Position numbers and translations under genes: made by a program. From NCBI GenBank assembly GCA_023159155.1, contig JAJNNX010000019.1, positions 766,589 to 830,588 of the forward strand: a DNA stretch of 64,000 nucleotides, written 5' to 3'. The notes beneath the pieces were generated by a model. The model was given only the letters and a program-made list of their open reading frames with translations, searched no databases and was not told where the DNA came from. Below are positions 10,004 through 20,353 of the stretch, piece after piece; positions within the stretch are counted from its first letter, which is position 1, and each line of letters begins with the position of its first letter. This stretch comes from Ustulina deusta (Eukaryota > Ascomycota > Sordariomycetes > Xylariales > Xylariaceae).

Positions 10004-12293
10004 TCTTGCGGAATGTTACGCGAGATTGGGCTGAGCGAGCCACTATCGGCCGTTCGGCGCCCCCTGCGCCTCGTTTCTCGCCGCGTCTCGGGCGTGTCTT
10101 TGACTTTGTATATTCGGCAGGTAGCAGTGCAGAGGATGCGGCAGAGACGAGACTCGGTGATCCGGGCGTTCCATCTCAGTCGTCAACAATAGAAGGGAAG
10201 GGAGCGTGTAGACATGAGGTATGCGTAGAGAAGAGGAGAAACAAGGGTACATGCAAGACGCACTAAGTACGGTACCTACCTACATGTAGGTAGTACATGT
10301 ACCTAGTATATATACAATGCAGAGGGGAATCGAGTCGGCGGGACAGTACTTAGGTAGTAGGTAGTATCAATTGATGCTGTAGGATAGAGAGGTATACCTC
10401 GAGGCAGGTGGTAGTGTTGTACAGCGGGTAGTGCTGCATGTAATGTCACAAGTGTGTACCGTGAACTGTGTTCTGTCGTGTATACTAGAATCACAGGTGT
10501 AACCGCAGAGGTGGTGAAAATGCAACGCAACACTAAGATTGTCAGAATTTGGTAGTAGGACGCCAAAAACAGGCAGGATGAAAAGAAAAAAGCAAAAAAC
10601 AAAATCAACCCAAAAATAACACCGCCAACTTGTCTTGTCTCCCTAAGTCAGGGGCTTCCGAATAGGTATTATGTACAGAGATGATAACTCTTGTTGCAGT
10701 CAAAAAAAGTTAGGGGTGAAGGAGATGAGAGACAGGGGTGAGCAAGTACCCAACCAAGTGTTTGGGAACCCCTGGATCAGCATCGGTATACTATATGTAC
10801 AGTGGTATACTTAGCGCCATAGGTAAAGTAGGTAGTACTGCAAGTCGCAGAGAGGGGTCTAGATGCCAAGATGTATATCCTCGGTAGTGGGGGCATATAG
10901 CAAGTACTACTTAGTATACAGGGAAGGTTGTGTTGGAGGCGAACTAGGGAGATTTGGAGTTGTTTTGCTGTACTATGGGAACAAAAGGATCAGGTTTCAA
11001 TGAACACTGACTGATTGAAACCCTCAGCTTAACTTGTCTGTTCTTATTCAATGCATACCAAAAACCCCTCTTTAAACAATGTGATAGGGATTACTAGGGA
11101 GTACCTAGATAGCACTCCTGGAGTCTCTCAGAAAGGAGTACACTGGGCAGTTGGCCCTAGTGTAGTCTTTTCTTAATTAGGATAAATAAGTGGGTGACAG
11201 CATTGTTCTTGGAATAGCCCATATTCTTTTCGGTCTTTCACTCCATTTTAGGTAAATTGACCTTGTTTAGGAGAAGTGTTAATCAGCTCAATGACAGCGC
11301 AGTGGTAATGCAGGTCCAATGCAGAAATAGCCTCCATACTAGGTACATTACCTAGTACCTATACATCAGATGCATACGATATCCATAACACATGACTTAT
11401 TACAATAGATAAAGCAGATGGCATTGAAACCTGGAATCGAGTTTGTTTACTTTCATAGAATATCTTGATAGGTATAGGCATGGCAACAAACAATTTGATG
11501 CCCTGCCCCTGGGCATTAGACATACTCCTCCTATGTAACTTGCTAGTACAAACCTTGCTCAGCTCTAGACGGTCTACCTAAAACATCTATACCTACTACC
11601 TACCTCTAGGGCTTAGAGTAGTACTTCCAATGTTCTTCTATTGCTTCTTTCAATCTGCAATAGGTATTGTCATCCTATGCTCTTTGTTCTGTCGATCACG
11701 TATTTCTCATTATCTGAGCGCGAGTTAGATTTCCATGGAATGAAAACCGTGTTCTAGTTATTATGACCTGCGTGCTCTACTTTGCACGCTCGCAATATCC
11801 GGGTTGGTGGCTCGTATGCCCCTCCAGATTGGCAGTAACAACTATTGGCTATAGCGGTCAAGCATTAGCCATTGGTCAGAGGGTGATGGCTGTATTGCCT
11901 CGCTGCAACACTGCAACCCCGCATCGATCGGACCCCGGCCCTGTCAAAGCCGGAGCCGACCCGTCCAGAATGGAGGCCCCGGTTGCCGGGTAGCTACGTC
12001 ATCAATGGTCCCATTTCTCACCATTGACATACCGACATGCATGGTGCCTTAGGTAGTCTAGCGGCCCAAAATCAAGGAACGCGCCGACTCGATTGTGTAG
12101 GTACCGTCTGGTTTATATTATTCCTAGATGTCTTTTTTGATGTCTTGTGTGTAAACGAGTAGTCCTGGGAATATTATTTGCTGGTACGAACCGACATTCA
12201 CCCACAGACAACATCGATTTGCACCCGTCCTCGAGGAACAGTTTTGAAAACAATAAGGAAGCCAGCTCTTGATACCGCCGATATATCGTCAAG
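10004..12293. promoter_or_regulatory. Long divergent intergenic region rich in TAGGTA/TACCTA motifs
   Basis: A 2.3-kb gap between the hydrolase gene (-) and the hydroxylase-like gene (+). It carries many TAGGTA/TACCTA repeats (10265-10355, 10820-10840, 11340-11362, 11590-11605) and an exact 18-bp palindrome at 10276-10293. Open frames here have no domain signature. The length suggests long 5' UTRs or extended regulation for both genes. Confidence 0.45.
10276..10293. repeat. 18-bp perfect palindrome
   Basis: CTACCTACATGTAGGTAG equals its own reverse complement. It sits 273 bp upstream of the hydrolase start codon, inside a cluster of TACCTA/TAGGTA elements. It could be a dimeric protein site or simply a by-product of the TAGGTA-rich composition. 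Confidence 0.6.
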
Positions 12294-13298
12294 ATGGACG
12301 TCATCCTCTCCCTTCCCATCGTCAGCTACTTCGCCGCGCCAATGCTGACGTCCTGGTCAACATCGCTGAATCTGCTCTTCTTCTACATGACCTGGACCAC
12401 GCTCGTCTTCTCACACTCACCTCTGAAGATCGAGCTGGTCGGCACTCTGGTCGTGCGCATAGTCTTCTGGCTCGTGCCGTCGCTCTTCTTCCTAGTATTC
12501 GACACCCTGGTCCCGAGTCTCGCCGAATCAGTCAAGTTGTACGGCTCGGCCTCGATCCCGCGTCGCAATGCGTCGTCGCTCGCCAGACGAGCTCTGCTCG
12601 CTATTGTGAATCTGGCGCTCTTCACTGCACTCCAGGCTGCTATCTCCGTGGCTGCGACGTCGTTGCTCCATCGTCCTCTTTTCAAGACTAGCATCACCCT
12701 TCCCTTGCCCTGGCAGATCGTCAAACATGTCGTTACGCTGTATACCGCGCGCGAAGTCTTGACTTACTACCTCCATCGCCACGTTCTGCATTCCACAGGA
12801 CCTATTGCTAGGCTGCACGCTCAGTATGCGCACTCGTGCAAACCCGCTACGCCATACGCTCTCATGCTATACGCTGACCACCCTCTGCCTCTGATGCTCA
12901 ACCGTTTGCTCCCCATATATTTGCCCTCGCTCGTCGTCCGCCCACATCTTCTCACCTACTTCCTCTTCACGCTTCTGACGACGATCGAAGAGACACTGTC
13001 CATGTCCGGATACAGCATCGTACCGGGGATTATCATGGGCGGTATCGCGAGACGGACGGCGACACACTATGCTAGTGGTGGCAGCGGAAATTATGGCGCC
13101 TGGGGCCTGCTGGACTGGATTCACGGGACGAGCATTGGGAAGGATGTAGTTGAGGATATACGCAACGAGGCTGAGAAGCATCCCGTTAAACAGCGGGGGC
13201 GGAAAGCTGTCAATGATACGAATGGCTTTGTGCAAGATGGTATCGACAGCTGGAAAAAAAGTAAGAAGGGCCGAAAGAAGAGATCGAATGGTGAATAA
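12294..13298 (+). CDS. Fatty acid hydroxylase / sterol desaturase superfamily membrane protein with degenerate His boxes
   Basis: An intronless 334-aa protein starting in the context CAAGATGG. Hydrophobic membrane segments lie near residues 20-40, 50-75, 100-125 and 205-235. The superfamily layout is recognisable: YYLHRHVLH (His161, His163, His166), LHAQYAHS (His175, His180), YADHPLPLM (His196), then THYASGGSGNYGAWGLLDWIHGT at 257-279, matching the family's ...NYG...WD..FGT end. The second box is HxxxxH instead of HxxHH, and the third keeps only His258, so the di-iron ligand set looks incomplete. Related ER enzymes hydroxylate or desaturate sterols and fatty acids. This one may be a divergent enzyme or a non-catalytic relative. 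The Lys/Arg-rich tail (300-332) is probably cytosolic. It is convergent with the kinase relic. Confidence 0.8.
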   Translation: MDVILSLPIVSYFAAPMLTSWSTSLNLLFFYMTWTTLVFSHSPLKIELVGTLVVRIVFWLVPSLFFLVFDTLVPSLAESVKLYGSASIPRRNASSLARRALLAIVNLALFTALQAAISVAATSLLHRPLFKTSITLPLPWQIVKHVVTLYTAREVLTYYLHRHVLHSTGPIARLHAQYAHSCKPATPYALMLYADHPLPLMLNRLLPIYLPSLVVRPHLLTYFLFTLLTTIEETLSMSGYSIVPGIIMGGIARRTATHYASGGSGNYGAWGLLDWIHGTSIGKDVVEDIRNEAEKHPVKQRGRKAVNDTNGFVQDGIDSWKKSKKGRKKRSNGE

Positions 13299-13539
13299 TA
13301 TGTATTCGTGGTGTGTGCGTCTACTCTAGCTTGGCTTGTCGGTTGCGGGTAAACGATAGTCAAGGTTCGTGTTCTTTTCTAGCCTTGGAAGGTTTGGATA
13401 CCCGAGGATACCCTCTCAATATTGGGCATGTGGTTCTTGGCGTACGGGGCTCGTTACTTAGATGGGTAGACGAGTGAACGGGTGATGATGGTAAGACGTC
13501 GAGTCCTTACTGAATTTCACATAGCTTTCAGAGTCATTG

Positions 13540-14312
13540 TTAACGGTGGGCTGTGGAATAGAGTATCGGAATAGAGGTGCGTTCTGGCGCATCGGGGTCT
13601 GTATTCCCGATTACTATGTCCCTGCCCGCGATGTCGCCATGGATTAGATCTCCTAGAGCTGTCCCATCTAGTATGGTTTCTAGGGCTAGTGTCATGGAAA
13701 TCCTACACAAGCCGGCATCACTGAGATTAGGACCAGGGTGTTCATCCTTCCTCCAGGGACGGGGGGGGTGCTGGGAAGGAGGCTAGCTCTCTGCGAAGGT
13801 AAACTGGCCGAGGGGGGCGTTTTGGTATTTGATTACCCTGAGCCTCAGCTTTCTCCTCGAGACTGTCCAACGTTCCGCTTTCGCAATGCTCCTGCACGAA
13901 TGCTGGACCACAGAGACCGTGAAGAGCTACTACTAATATCTTCCGCAATCCGGTCGCGGTTACCGTCGAGTTCGCGAAATCGGCCATGTCTTCGCAGGAG
14001 GCAAGAATTGTTGCGAAATGGGGGTAATCCCACGGAGGAGCGAGACGCGCACAGCCGCCGTCAGAACAGTCTGTAAGAGCTATTACCTGAATTTTAAGTA
14101 TAACTTTTGATAGAGGACTATGTAGCTCAGACGTGGCAACCTCTATCTTCAGCTTGTCAATTCCTGCGCCGAGTGTTCTCTTTAGCGCCACGCGTCGCTG
14201 GCGACCAACCACCACATCCCTCTCCTTGGCCAGTACCGCCACGCCATAGGTGCCATTGCCGATGACTTCCTCGCATTCCCACGTATCCAATAACTCATCA
14301 ACTCCACAACTG
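13540..14312 (-). pseudogene. Protein-kinase relic broken by frameshift at a G8 tract and truncated before DFG
   Basis: Reading leftwards, one frame gives the glycine-rich loop EVIGNGTYGVAVLAKE and RVALKR, an analogue of the VAIK lysine motif. Further on it gives AFVQEHCESGTLDSLEE, a hinge-like segment, and then stops at 13742. The next frame over, open from the G8/C8 run at 13761-13768 leftwards, gives a helix resembling kinase alpha-E and then LIHGDIAGRDIVIGN, a catalytic loop with the usual HxD...N pattern, before a TAA at 13540-13542. No DFG, activation segment or C-lobe follows. No in-frame ATG precedes the Gly-loop; a TAG lies just upstream of 14312. A short unspliced intron could also explain part of the divergence in the middle. 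It resembles the kinase at 18.97-20.35 kb in type, so it may be a decayed relative. Confidence 0.6.
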
Positions 14313-15138
14313 CAGCTGCGCTATAGTTAATCGTGTCGAAAGCGATCTTTATATAGGACGGTAAAATGTACACATGTAATTCTTCACAAACGCTCGAGCG
14401 GAATATTGGAGTCATTGGCTTAGCTTATGGTAGGTGTTTCTGGCTTACTATGGAGATAATTCATGGTTGGTTCCTAACTGCAATGGCTAACAGAAATGGG
14501 GAAATAAAGAAAGGCAAGAAAAAGAAAAGAGAGAGAGAGAGAGTAATCACACGGAAAAGGATTAAAAATTTGGTATGGGATGCCTCGAATTCTTTGTTTT
14601 GCTTACTCCTGCAGTTATCTGTTCCCTGGTGTCTCTCGATTGCTGTAGCATCACTGAAGAAAGGGATGTGATGTTGGTTCACATATTGGTTCGAGTCCCG
14701 TTAATGCTTGTCCTCGTCTTTGGTAGACACCTCTTTTTCTACGACAGTAGTCTGTCTATAAGTGGTCTACAGCGCCTGCAGGGACCCACCGCGCAAACCC
14801 CCCTGCTACGCACTATATAAGTACATTACACTTCTTCTCGAGGCATATGCATACCTATTCGTAGCGTTTACGCCACTTATTTAACCACCCACCTCCCAAA
14901 CTACAAGTGGAATAGGGAGATAGTAATGCTTTGTTGTTTTTTGGATTTATTTCAGTTTGGGTAGCTAGGCTAGCCTGCGAGGAGTTATCGGATCGTAAAA
15001 AGGCCTAAATCGCTATTTAGGTGGCCGAACTGCCTTATAGGCTAGCCTATTACAGCTCACGCTCCCGTAGTAGTGTTGTAGATCATATGCGTCCAGAACG
15101 ACGGGTCGTGCTTAGTCAAGTTTACATGTACATAGCGA
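14313..15138. other. Intergenic, no supported gene
   Basis: Contains a (GA)n/(AG)n stretch near 14528-14545 and AT-rich filler. A GGTTCGAGTCC string near 14690 resembles a tRNA T-arm, but no cloverleaf can be built around it. Nothing else is supported. Confidence 0.4.
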
Positions 15139-15816
15139 ATGGTGGCATCATTACACGCCCTCAGGAAAATAGACGGGGGGTATCTATCTAAGTGTTTTGA
15201 TTACTTCAATATACTTACCGCTGCTGATACTATTGCTGTTTGCAGCACATGCCGTAAGATTCCTAGCATAGACTTGTTAGGTGTTTGTGACAATATAGAT
15301 CGGTTTGGCCTGGTTCACAACATTCTTCATGAGACTATTGACGCGCTTCGGGTTGATCCGCTTCAGGTGGCCGAGACGGCGTATTTGATCGACAATCTGA
15401 CCCCCATGTCGAGCCGGACTTTAGCCCCGACACTATCGTCCACTACGTATTCGTCAGCTACTCTGTTTCGACCAATCGTAGCGGTCTAAGCCCTTTGACA
15501 TCCGAATCCAGTTCCAAGATATACCAGTACCTCACATTTAGCCTTGGATATTTGATGGTTTATCAAAATGCTGCATACTGCCAACCGCTTTAGCTTATGT
15601 TGTATCTACAACTTATGCCACTCTCGGTCACGTAAAATTGAGGATGTGGGGAAGAGACGACTATGGAAGCAACTATTGGAGGTCGTCTCCAGTGCTTGTG
15701 CTGTAATAGATGGTGTTGGCGTAAAGAATGGACATGCTGCGGTGAAGAGTGTGGAAATGAGTTCCATATACCAGCCTAATGCTACCTCGTATTTATACGG
15801 CGGTGAGCCCTCGTAG
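15139..15816 (+). pseudogene. Unrecognised broken gene upstream of the acyl-CoA oxidase-like gene
   Basis: Two ATG frames, 15139-15489 (116 aa) and 15568-15816 (82 aa), read as ordinary protein: the first has LSKCFDYFNILTAADTI, IDRFGLVHNILHETIDALR and LTPMSSRTLAP, and the second has RLWKQLLEVVSSACAVIDG. Neither matches a family I can name. Between and after them, reading shifts frame several times without convincing splice sites, so this is more likely a decayed gene than a spliced one. It lies 86 bp before the acyl-CoA oxidase-like start codon on the same strand and so overlaps its promoter. Confidence 0.3.
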
Positions 15817-15901
15817 GTAGATTCTCCTGGCCCTCCAGCTCGTCTTCTGAAGCTGAAATCAGGCCAACTATTTTGCAGTTAATATTGTGCAGTTAATCGC
15901 A

Positions 15902-17733
15902 ATGTCGAAATACGACGAGCTCCTTAGCCATGATATATTGGATACTCGGGTGGACCACATGGACTTCCCCAATCCTGAAAATATACACCTTACGTATGAG
16001 AGAGCACGACTAGTTTGCCAGAACAGCGGTAAGATTTCCCTATACCTGTCCATTTTTCTTACGCTTATTATGGCTAGGCATAACCCTGAAAGATGTCGTC
16101 AAACTCCAGCCAAACTTCTGGGATTTTTACCGTCATCGTAAGTGATAGTTCCTTGGCATACGCTGCGAGTGACCACCATGCTCAACATTGCAACATATAG
16201 CTATCTGTGTAAGGGATACGGCCATGGGAACTACTCTCGCTATCCACTGGAACCTTTGTATTGGGACAATTGGAGCATACGTAAATAGGCGACCAGATCT
16301 TGCACCATTGCTAGAAAAGCTCCTCAGGTTCGAGGTATGCGGCGAGTTCTTGCTAACTGAGATTGGCCGCGGATTGGATGCGCGTAACTTGGAAACAACA
16401 GCAACACTACAGCCAGATGGTTCATTCGATTTACATACGCCAAGGGCCACTGCTGCCAAAGCTATGCCACCAACAGCCCCACTGCCGGGTATAGGACGGG
16501 TTGGCGTGGTGTTTGCACGCCTGATCGTAGACGGTGCAGATCACGGCGTGAAGCCGTTCGTTGTGAACCTGTGCGATGAAAAGGAGCTACTGCCAGGTAT
16601 TACAAGTCAGTTGCTGCCGAGACGATGTGGCGCCAAAGTCTTGGACCACGCTATCACTACCTTCAATCATGTTCTTCTCAATCCGGGATCACTCCTGGGG
16701 TCGCTAGATCGAGCACATGACCAACGGGCAGACTTCTTCCGCCAGATTCATAGGGTCCCTGTGGGAACGCTATCCCTCTCCATGAGCAACATTCCCGCCC
16801 TTCAACAAAGTGCCTTCATAGCCGGCACCTATAGCTCTAGGAGGCAAGTTGCGGCCGACAGCTGTAGTAAGGGAATACCCATCATTCAGTTTCCGACGCA
16901 GTACAGGCCCATTTTAGATGCTGTTGTCCAAAGCTGGGCATATAATGCATTCGCGGACGAGGCTATCGCTCAATTCTTAGATGCAAAAATAAGTATGGAG
17001 GTGCGGCACGCAGTTGTTGTTTGTTTCAAGACTTCCCTGGGTACGGATGCTCAAGCCACGATTAACGAACTCGCCGAGCGTTGTGGATGGCAAGGGCTTT
17101 TCGCCTACAATGAGATCATTGAAATGGCGTTGGCTCTGAGGGGCAATGCGGTCGCTGAGGGAGACTATACTGTCTTGTGCATACGTGAGCCATTTCAGAA
17201 ATGAACCTTCTAACGTCACACTGCATATACTAACGCCATCGATAGGGTTGGTGTCGGAAGTGCTTCTTGGACGGTATAAAGTTCCTGAAGCTAGGATGAA
17301 AACATGCTCCCTCGCGAGGCACGAGGCGGGGATTTGGCAAGAAGCTCGTGAGATGATCGAGTCACTAGGGGCCAAAAATCACCGCAGCGAGGAAGTTAAT
17401 GCTCATCTGCTGCCACGTTGCCGAGACATGGTAAAAGCTACAGGACATAGGATGGCTTACGAGGCTGCTGCTGCGAGCGGAAAATTGAGACCAGAGGCCC
17501 TACAACTTTTCGAATCAACTTGTATCAAGACTGACTTGAGCTGGTACTGTCAGTCTGAGGGTTTAAGTCGAAATGAGTTTCTTGCAAATGATGCAAAGGC
17601 CGCAAAGGAAGCTCTTCCACTGCTCCAAGAGTTTCTCACCCAGAGTCGACCATCAGGAGCTGCAGTGGCCCCTATAATGGATGAGAAGTCATGGGACCAG
17701 TTCGTGCAGAGTCTCCCTGTTTTCAGCCACTGA
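15902..17733 (+). CDS. Acyl-CoA oxidase/dehydrogenase-like flavoprotein
   Basis: Four exons, 15902-16028, 16078-16137, 16201-17184 and 17246-17733, encode 552 aa; introns are 49, 63 and 61 bp, the last with a CTAAC branch-point match. Splicing restores the family sequence across the junctions: LTYERARLVCQ, GITLKDVVKLQPNFWDFYRHP, then LAIHWNLCIGTIGAYV. The core FAD/acyl-CoA fold is clear in FLLTEIGRGLDARNLETTA, the usual flavin-contacting LTE..HG.DA segment with Arg for His. KAMPPTAPLPG, VVFARLIVDG, LPRRCGAK and LDHAITTFNHVLLNPGSLLG follow. The acyl-CoA oxidase C-domain follows with LVSEVLLGRYKV and a helical end. The family oxidises acyl-CoA thioesters at C2-C3. There is no PTS1 at the C-terminus (ends FSH), so peroxisomal targeting is not evident. 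Such genes are often found beside secondary-metabolism enzymes. Confidence 0.87.
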
Positions 17734-18969
17734 AAGCGGTCGCCCCCACATTGTCAACATCATTCTGAGTCTGAAACTCACGAACAAAGCAATTATAGAC
17801 ATCGCAACCTAGCGATAAAACGGATTAGATAGCCTACTTATATTTGTACATCTCAAATACCTTGCCATAAATGATTCTGCGTCTGGGACATAAGAGTGTC
17901 AAGGTTAATTCACCTGTCAACAAATCACGTTGTATAAAGGAGTGAGTGACCTTCGACCTGGTCTTTACAGCCCCTAGGCGTTCCCGTAAAAATCTCTGAA
18001 GAAATTTTAACTTAAACTGCAGGATATATCGCTGCTTACCATTCCACTCAAGACAAAAATGAGCTTGTTGAAATAAACGTTGTGTATGAGGACTGCGTGC
18101 AACCTTCGTATATGCTCTAGTATCGCCTACTTTCTATCCGTGTTCGAGGTTTAGTCTTACGTAAGTGTCCCACTACACTTCTTATTCACGATGACGGTCT
18201 GTATTCTAGGCCTGTGTATATATGATCCGGTTGTTCGAAGTACGCTATTATGAACAGAACTGCAGCTCTATACGTTACATTAGCAAAGTAGAATGAAGTC
18301 CAGTCGGACGCCTGACCGTCTGCAGCTATTATATACAGGCTCTAACACACACCCTACCGCCGCAATGGAGACACAAGGCAAAGTGGTGTTATGATAGCCA
18401 TACTTGCTAAAAGCTACAAAATGAACAGCTTTAGTGATAGATGTAAATTGCATAGTTGTTTGGCTAATGCTTGCTGCGTTGGCAATATAATAACGATTGT
18501 AGAATTGTTCATAAATTAGAGACATAACTACCATTGCTTCTATAGATATGCTTATTTGAGTTCATTTAAACTTTTACTACCAATTTGTTATGACTTTTTA
18601 CCTTTAAAGTATTGTGCCGCCGAGGTAGGCGAGCATAGATGGGGGCGGAGCGAGCATATGATGAGCCAAACAAAACCTCAGTTTAGCCTGGACTACGGTC
18701 ACCTGTTCACTCGCTGGGTTTCTCGGTGAGAGGGCACCGAATAAAGCACTAATATTAAACCAAGCGGTTTTCGAAACACCTGCTAGGAAATAAGTGCTCA
18801 GAAATATCTCATCCAAACTCCGAACATCACTTGATTTTGTGCTATCACACATGTACACGAGATGGTGAAATCGTTTGTGTATTGATAGAGAGATGAAGAT
18901 CCCGAGGAAATGTCAAAATAATAGTCGTGTATGTGTTGATGTTACAGATTTCGGATGTCCCACAGTCAT
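17734..18969. other. Intergenic, one doubtful small frame
   Basis: Between the convergent 3' ends of the acyl-CoA oxidase-like gene and the divergent kinase gene. An ATG frame at 18852-18604 (-), 82 aa (MCDSTKSSDVRSLDEIFL...LGGTIL), has balanced composition but no recognised family, so it is noted without being called a gene. The rest is AT-rich with no signal. Confidence 0.35.
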
Positions 18970-20353
18970 TCAGGGAGACAGGACTTCATCCATAAATTGC
19001 CTGATTTTATCATCAGATTCCCATTCTGCAAATGGCTTTCCCAGGAAATTTTGCGGCCCCGTTTTTGTCAATGTGGCATTATGAACAGTGTTGTACAGTT
19101 CGTTGACACCTGGCCGCTTGGTATGATCGGGATCCGCACATCGTGTGGCCAGATAATAAATGTCTTCATCGAGATTTCTGTTGTAGCGGAAAAATTTATC
19201 TGGTGTATCCGAATGGCTATGGCCGTAAAGCGATTGCATCACCTAGGTATTTAATAGTTAGTATTTAGTCCACACAAAAGAAAGGATCTAGGGCAGATAG
19301 AGACCTACAATGCCTACATCGCGGATGTTTCCTTGTGCAATTGTATCAGCCGTTACACCAGACCTACTGTAGTTAGCTTACAGGGGTGAGAGACGCAGGT
19401 CAACGAATGAAAGCTAACCGCAACCTTCCCTTGAACTCGTCATGGCTATCAGTAGCCTCGCTGAAGTCGATCGCTTTTAAGATAGGCACAAGGTAGTGCT
19501 CGCCCGCGTCATATTCACCAAATATCACTATATTGATCAATACGTAATCATAACATGTGGATGCTATGGTTTTTATATGTCTAGTTGACGTACAGTTTGC
19601 TAAGTGGTTTGAAAGATCCCCATGGTAGATCTGATAATGGGTGGCAGTTGCTGGCTCGAAAAGGCCAGGGCTCTCTAAGATTGTTTTGTCATCTCCTAGA
19701 GATCCAAGTGGCCTGTTAGGCACATATGCCAAGGCAAGCATAATTCTCGATACTAATTAATTATTACAGTAAGTCATAGTATACTGTAGCTTTGGATGGG
19801 TAACTATTTCTTAGCAGGTTTACATACAGCATTTAAAAATGAACCAAAGCACCCGGTTTGGTATTGGATTCACATTTCTAGCGGAAAACCTGCGCTCGTT
19901 CGCCTTTGATAGAAACTTTTGCAGTTCACCATTTGCGAAATACTCAGTTACGAGAAATGTGCGCTGTTCCCTGGGCGTGTCCGATGGGATAGCAAGAGGC
20001 TTTCGTAGACCATTCCCATCCACGATCAATTGAGCTATATGGGCTTGTCCATACAAACACTAGAGAAGAAATTATCATTATTGTCCTAACTTTATACACA
20101 AAAAACAATAATGCCCTTAGGGGATAATATAAGCATAGACACGAACCTTGGCAAATCTGATCTCTTTTTCTAAGCACAGCAGACTTCCTGCATTGTGGGT
20201 ATACTTGATTACAAAGCGTCGGCCTTGTTCACCATCGGTTCCCTCTCGGAACCGCCAGGCCTTTCCCCGAAGCCCGCCTCCAAGATAGGCCTCAAAGATG
20301 AAGGGTCGCCATAATTCGGTAAACCACTGCGGTGGATACTCCTGTGAAGTCAT
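18970..20353 (-). CDS. Divergent protein-kinase-like gene, six exons
   Basis: Proposed exons are 20353-20147, 20059-19828, 19752-19594, 19527-19419, 19366-19309 and 19242-18970, giving 345 aa. All introns are GT-AG (87, 75, 66, 52 and 66 bp). The N-lobe has AYLGGGLRGKAW (Gly-rich loop), RFVIKY (VAIK-like Lys) and LEKEIRFAK (alpha-C Glu). TFLVTEYFANGELQKFL is the hinge, IYHGDLSNH the catalytic loop with HGD, and ILKAIDFSEA takes the DFG place with Ser for Gly. GNIRDVGIVMQSLYGHS and KRPGVNEL are C-lobe elements. Keeping the 66-nt intron 19528-19593 would add 22 in-frame codons without a stop, so both forms are possible; the spliced form gives the better kinase. It resembles low-copy fungal kinases of unknown substrate. 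The active site looks divergent but not obviously dead. Confidence 0.72.

Noticed and set aside
8544..10266. Plus-strand frames opposite the hydrolase N-terminal tail.
   Set aside because: Arg/Gly/Ser-rich shadows of low-complexity coding sequence; no domain or independent start context.
14660..14715. GGTTCGAGTCC resembling a tRNA T-arm.
   Set aside because: Flanking bases do not pair into a T-stem or acceptor stem, and no anticodon arm is found at the right distance.
18604..18852. An 82-aa minus-strand ATG frame after the kinase gene.
   Set aside because: Composition is plausible, but no family is recognised and no splice link to the kinase was found.
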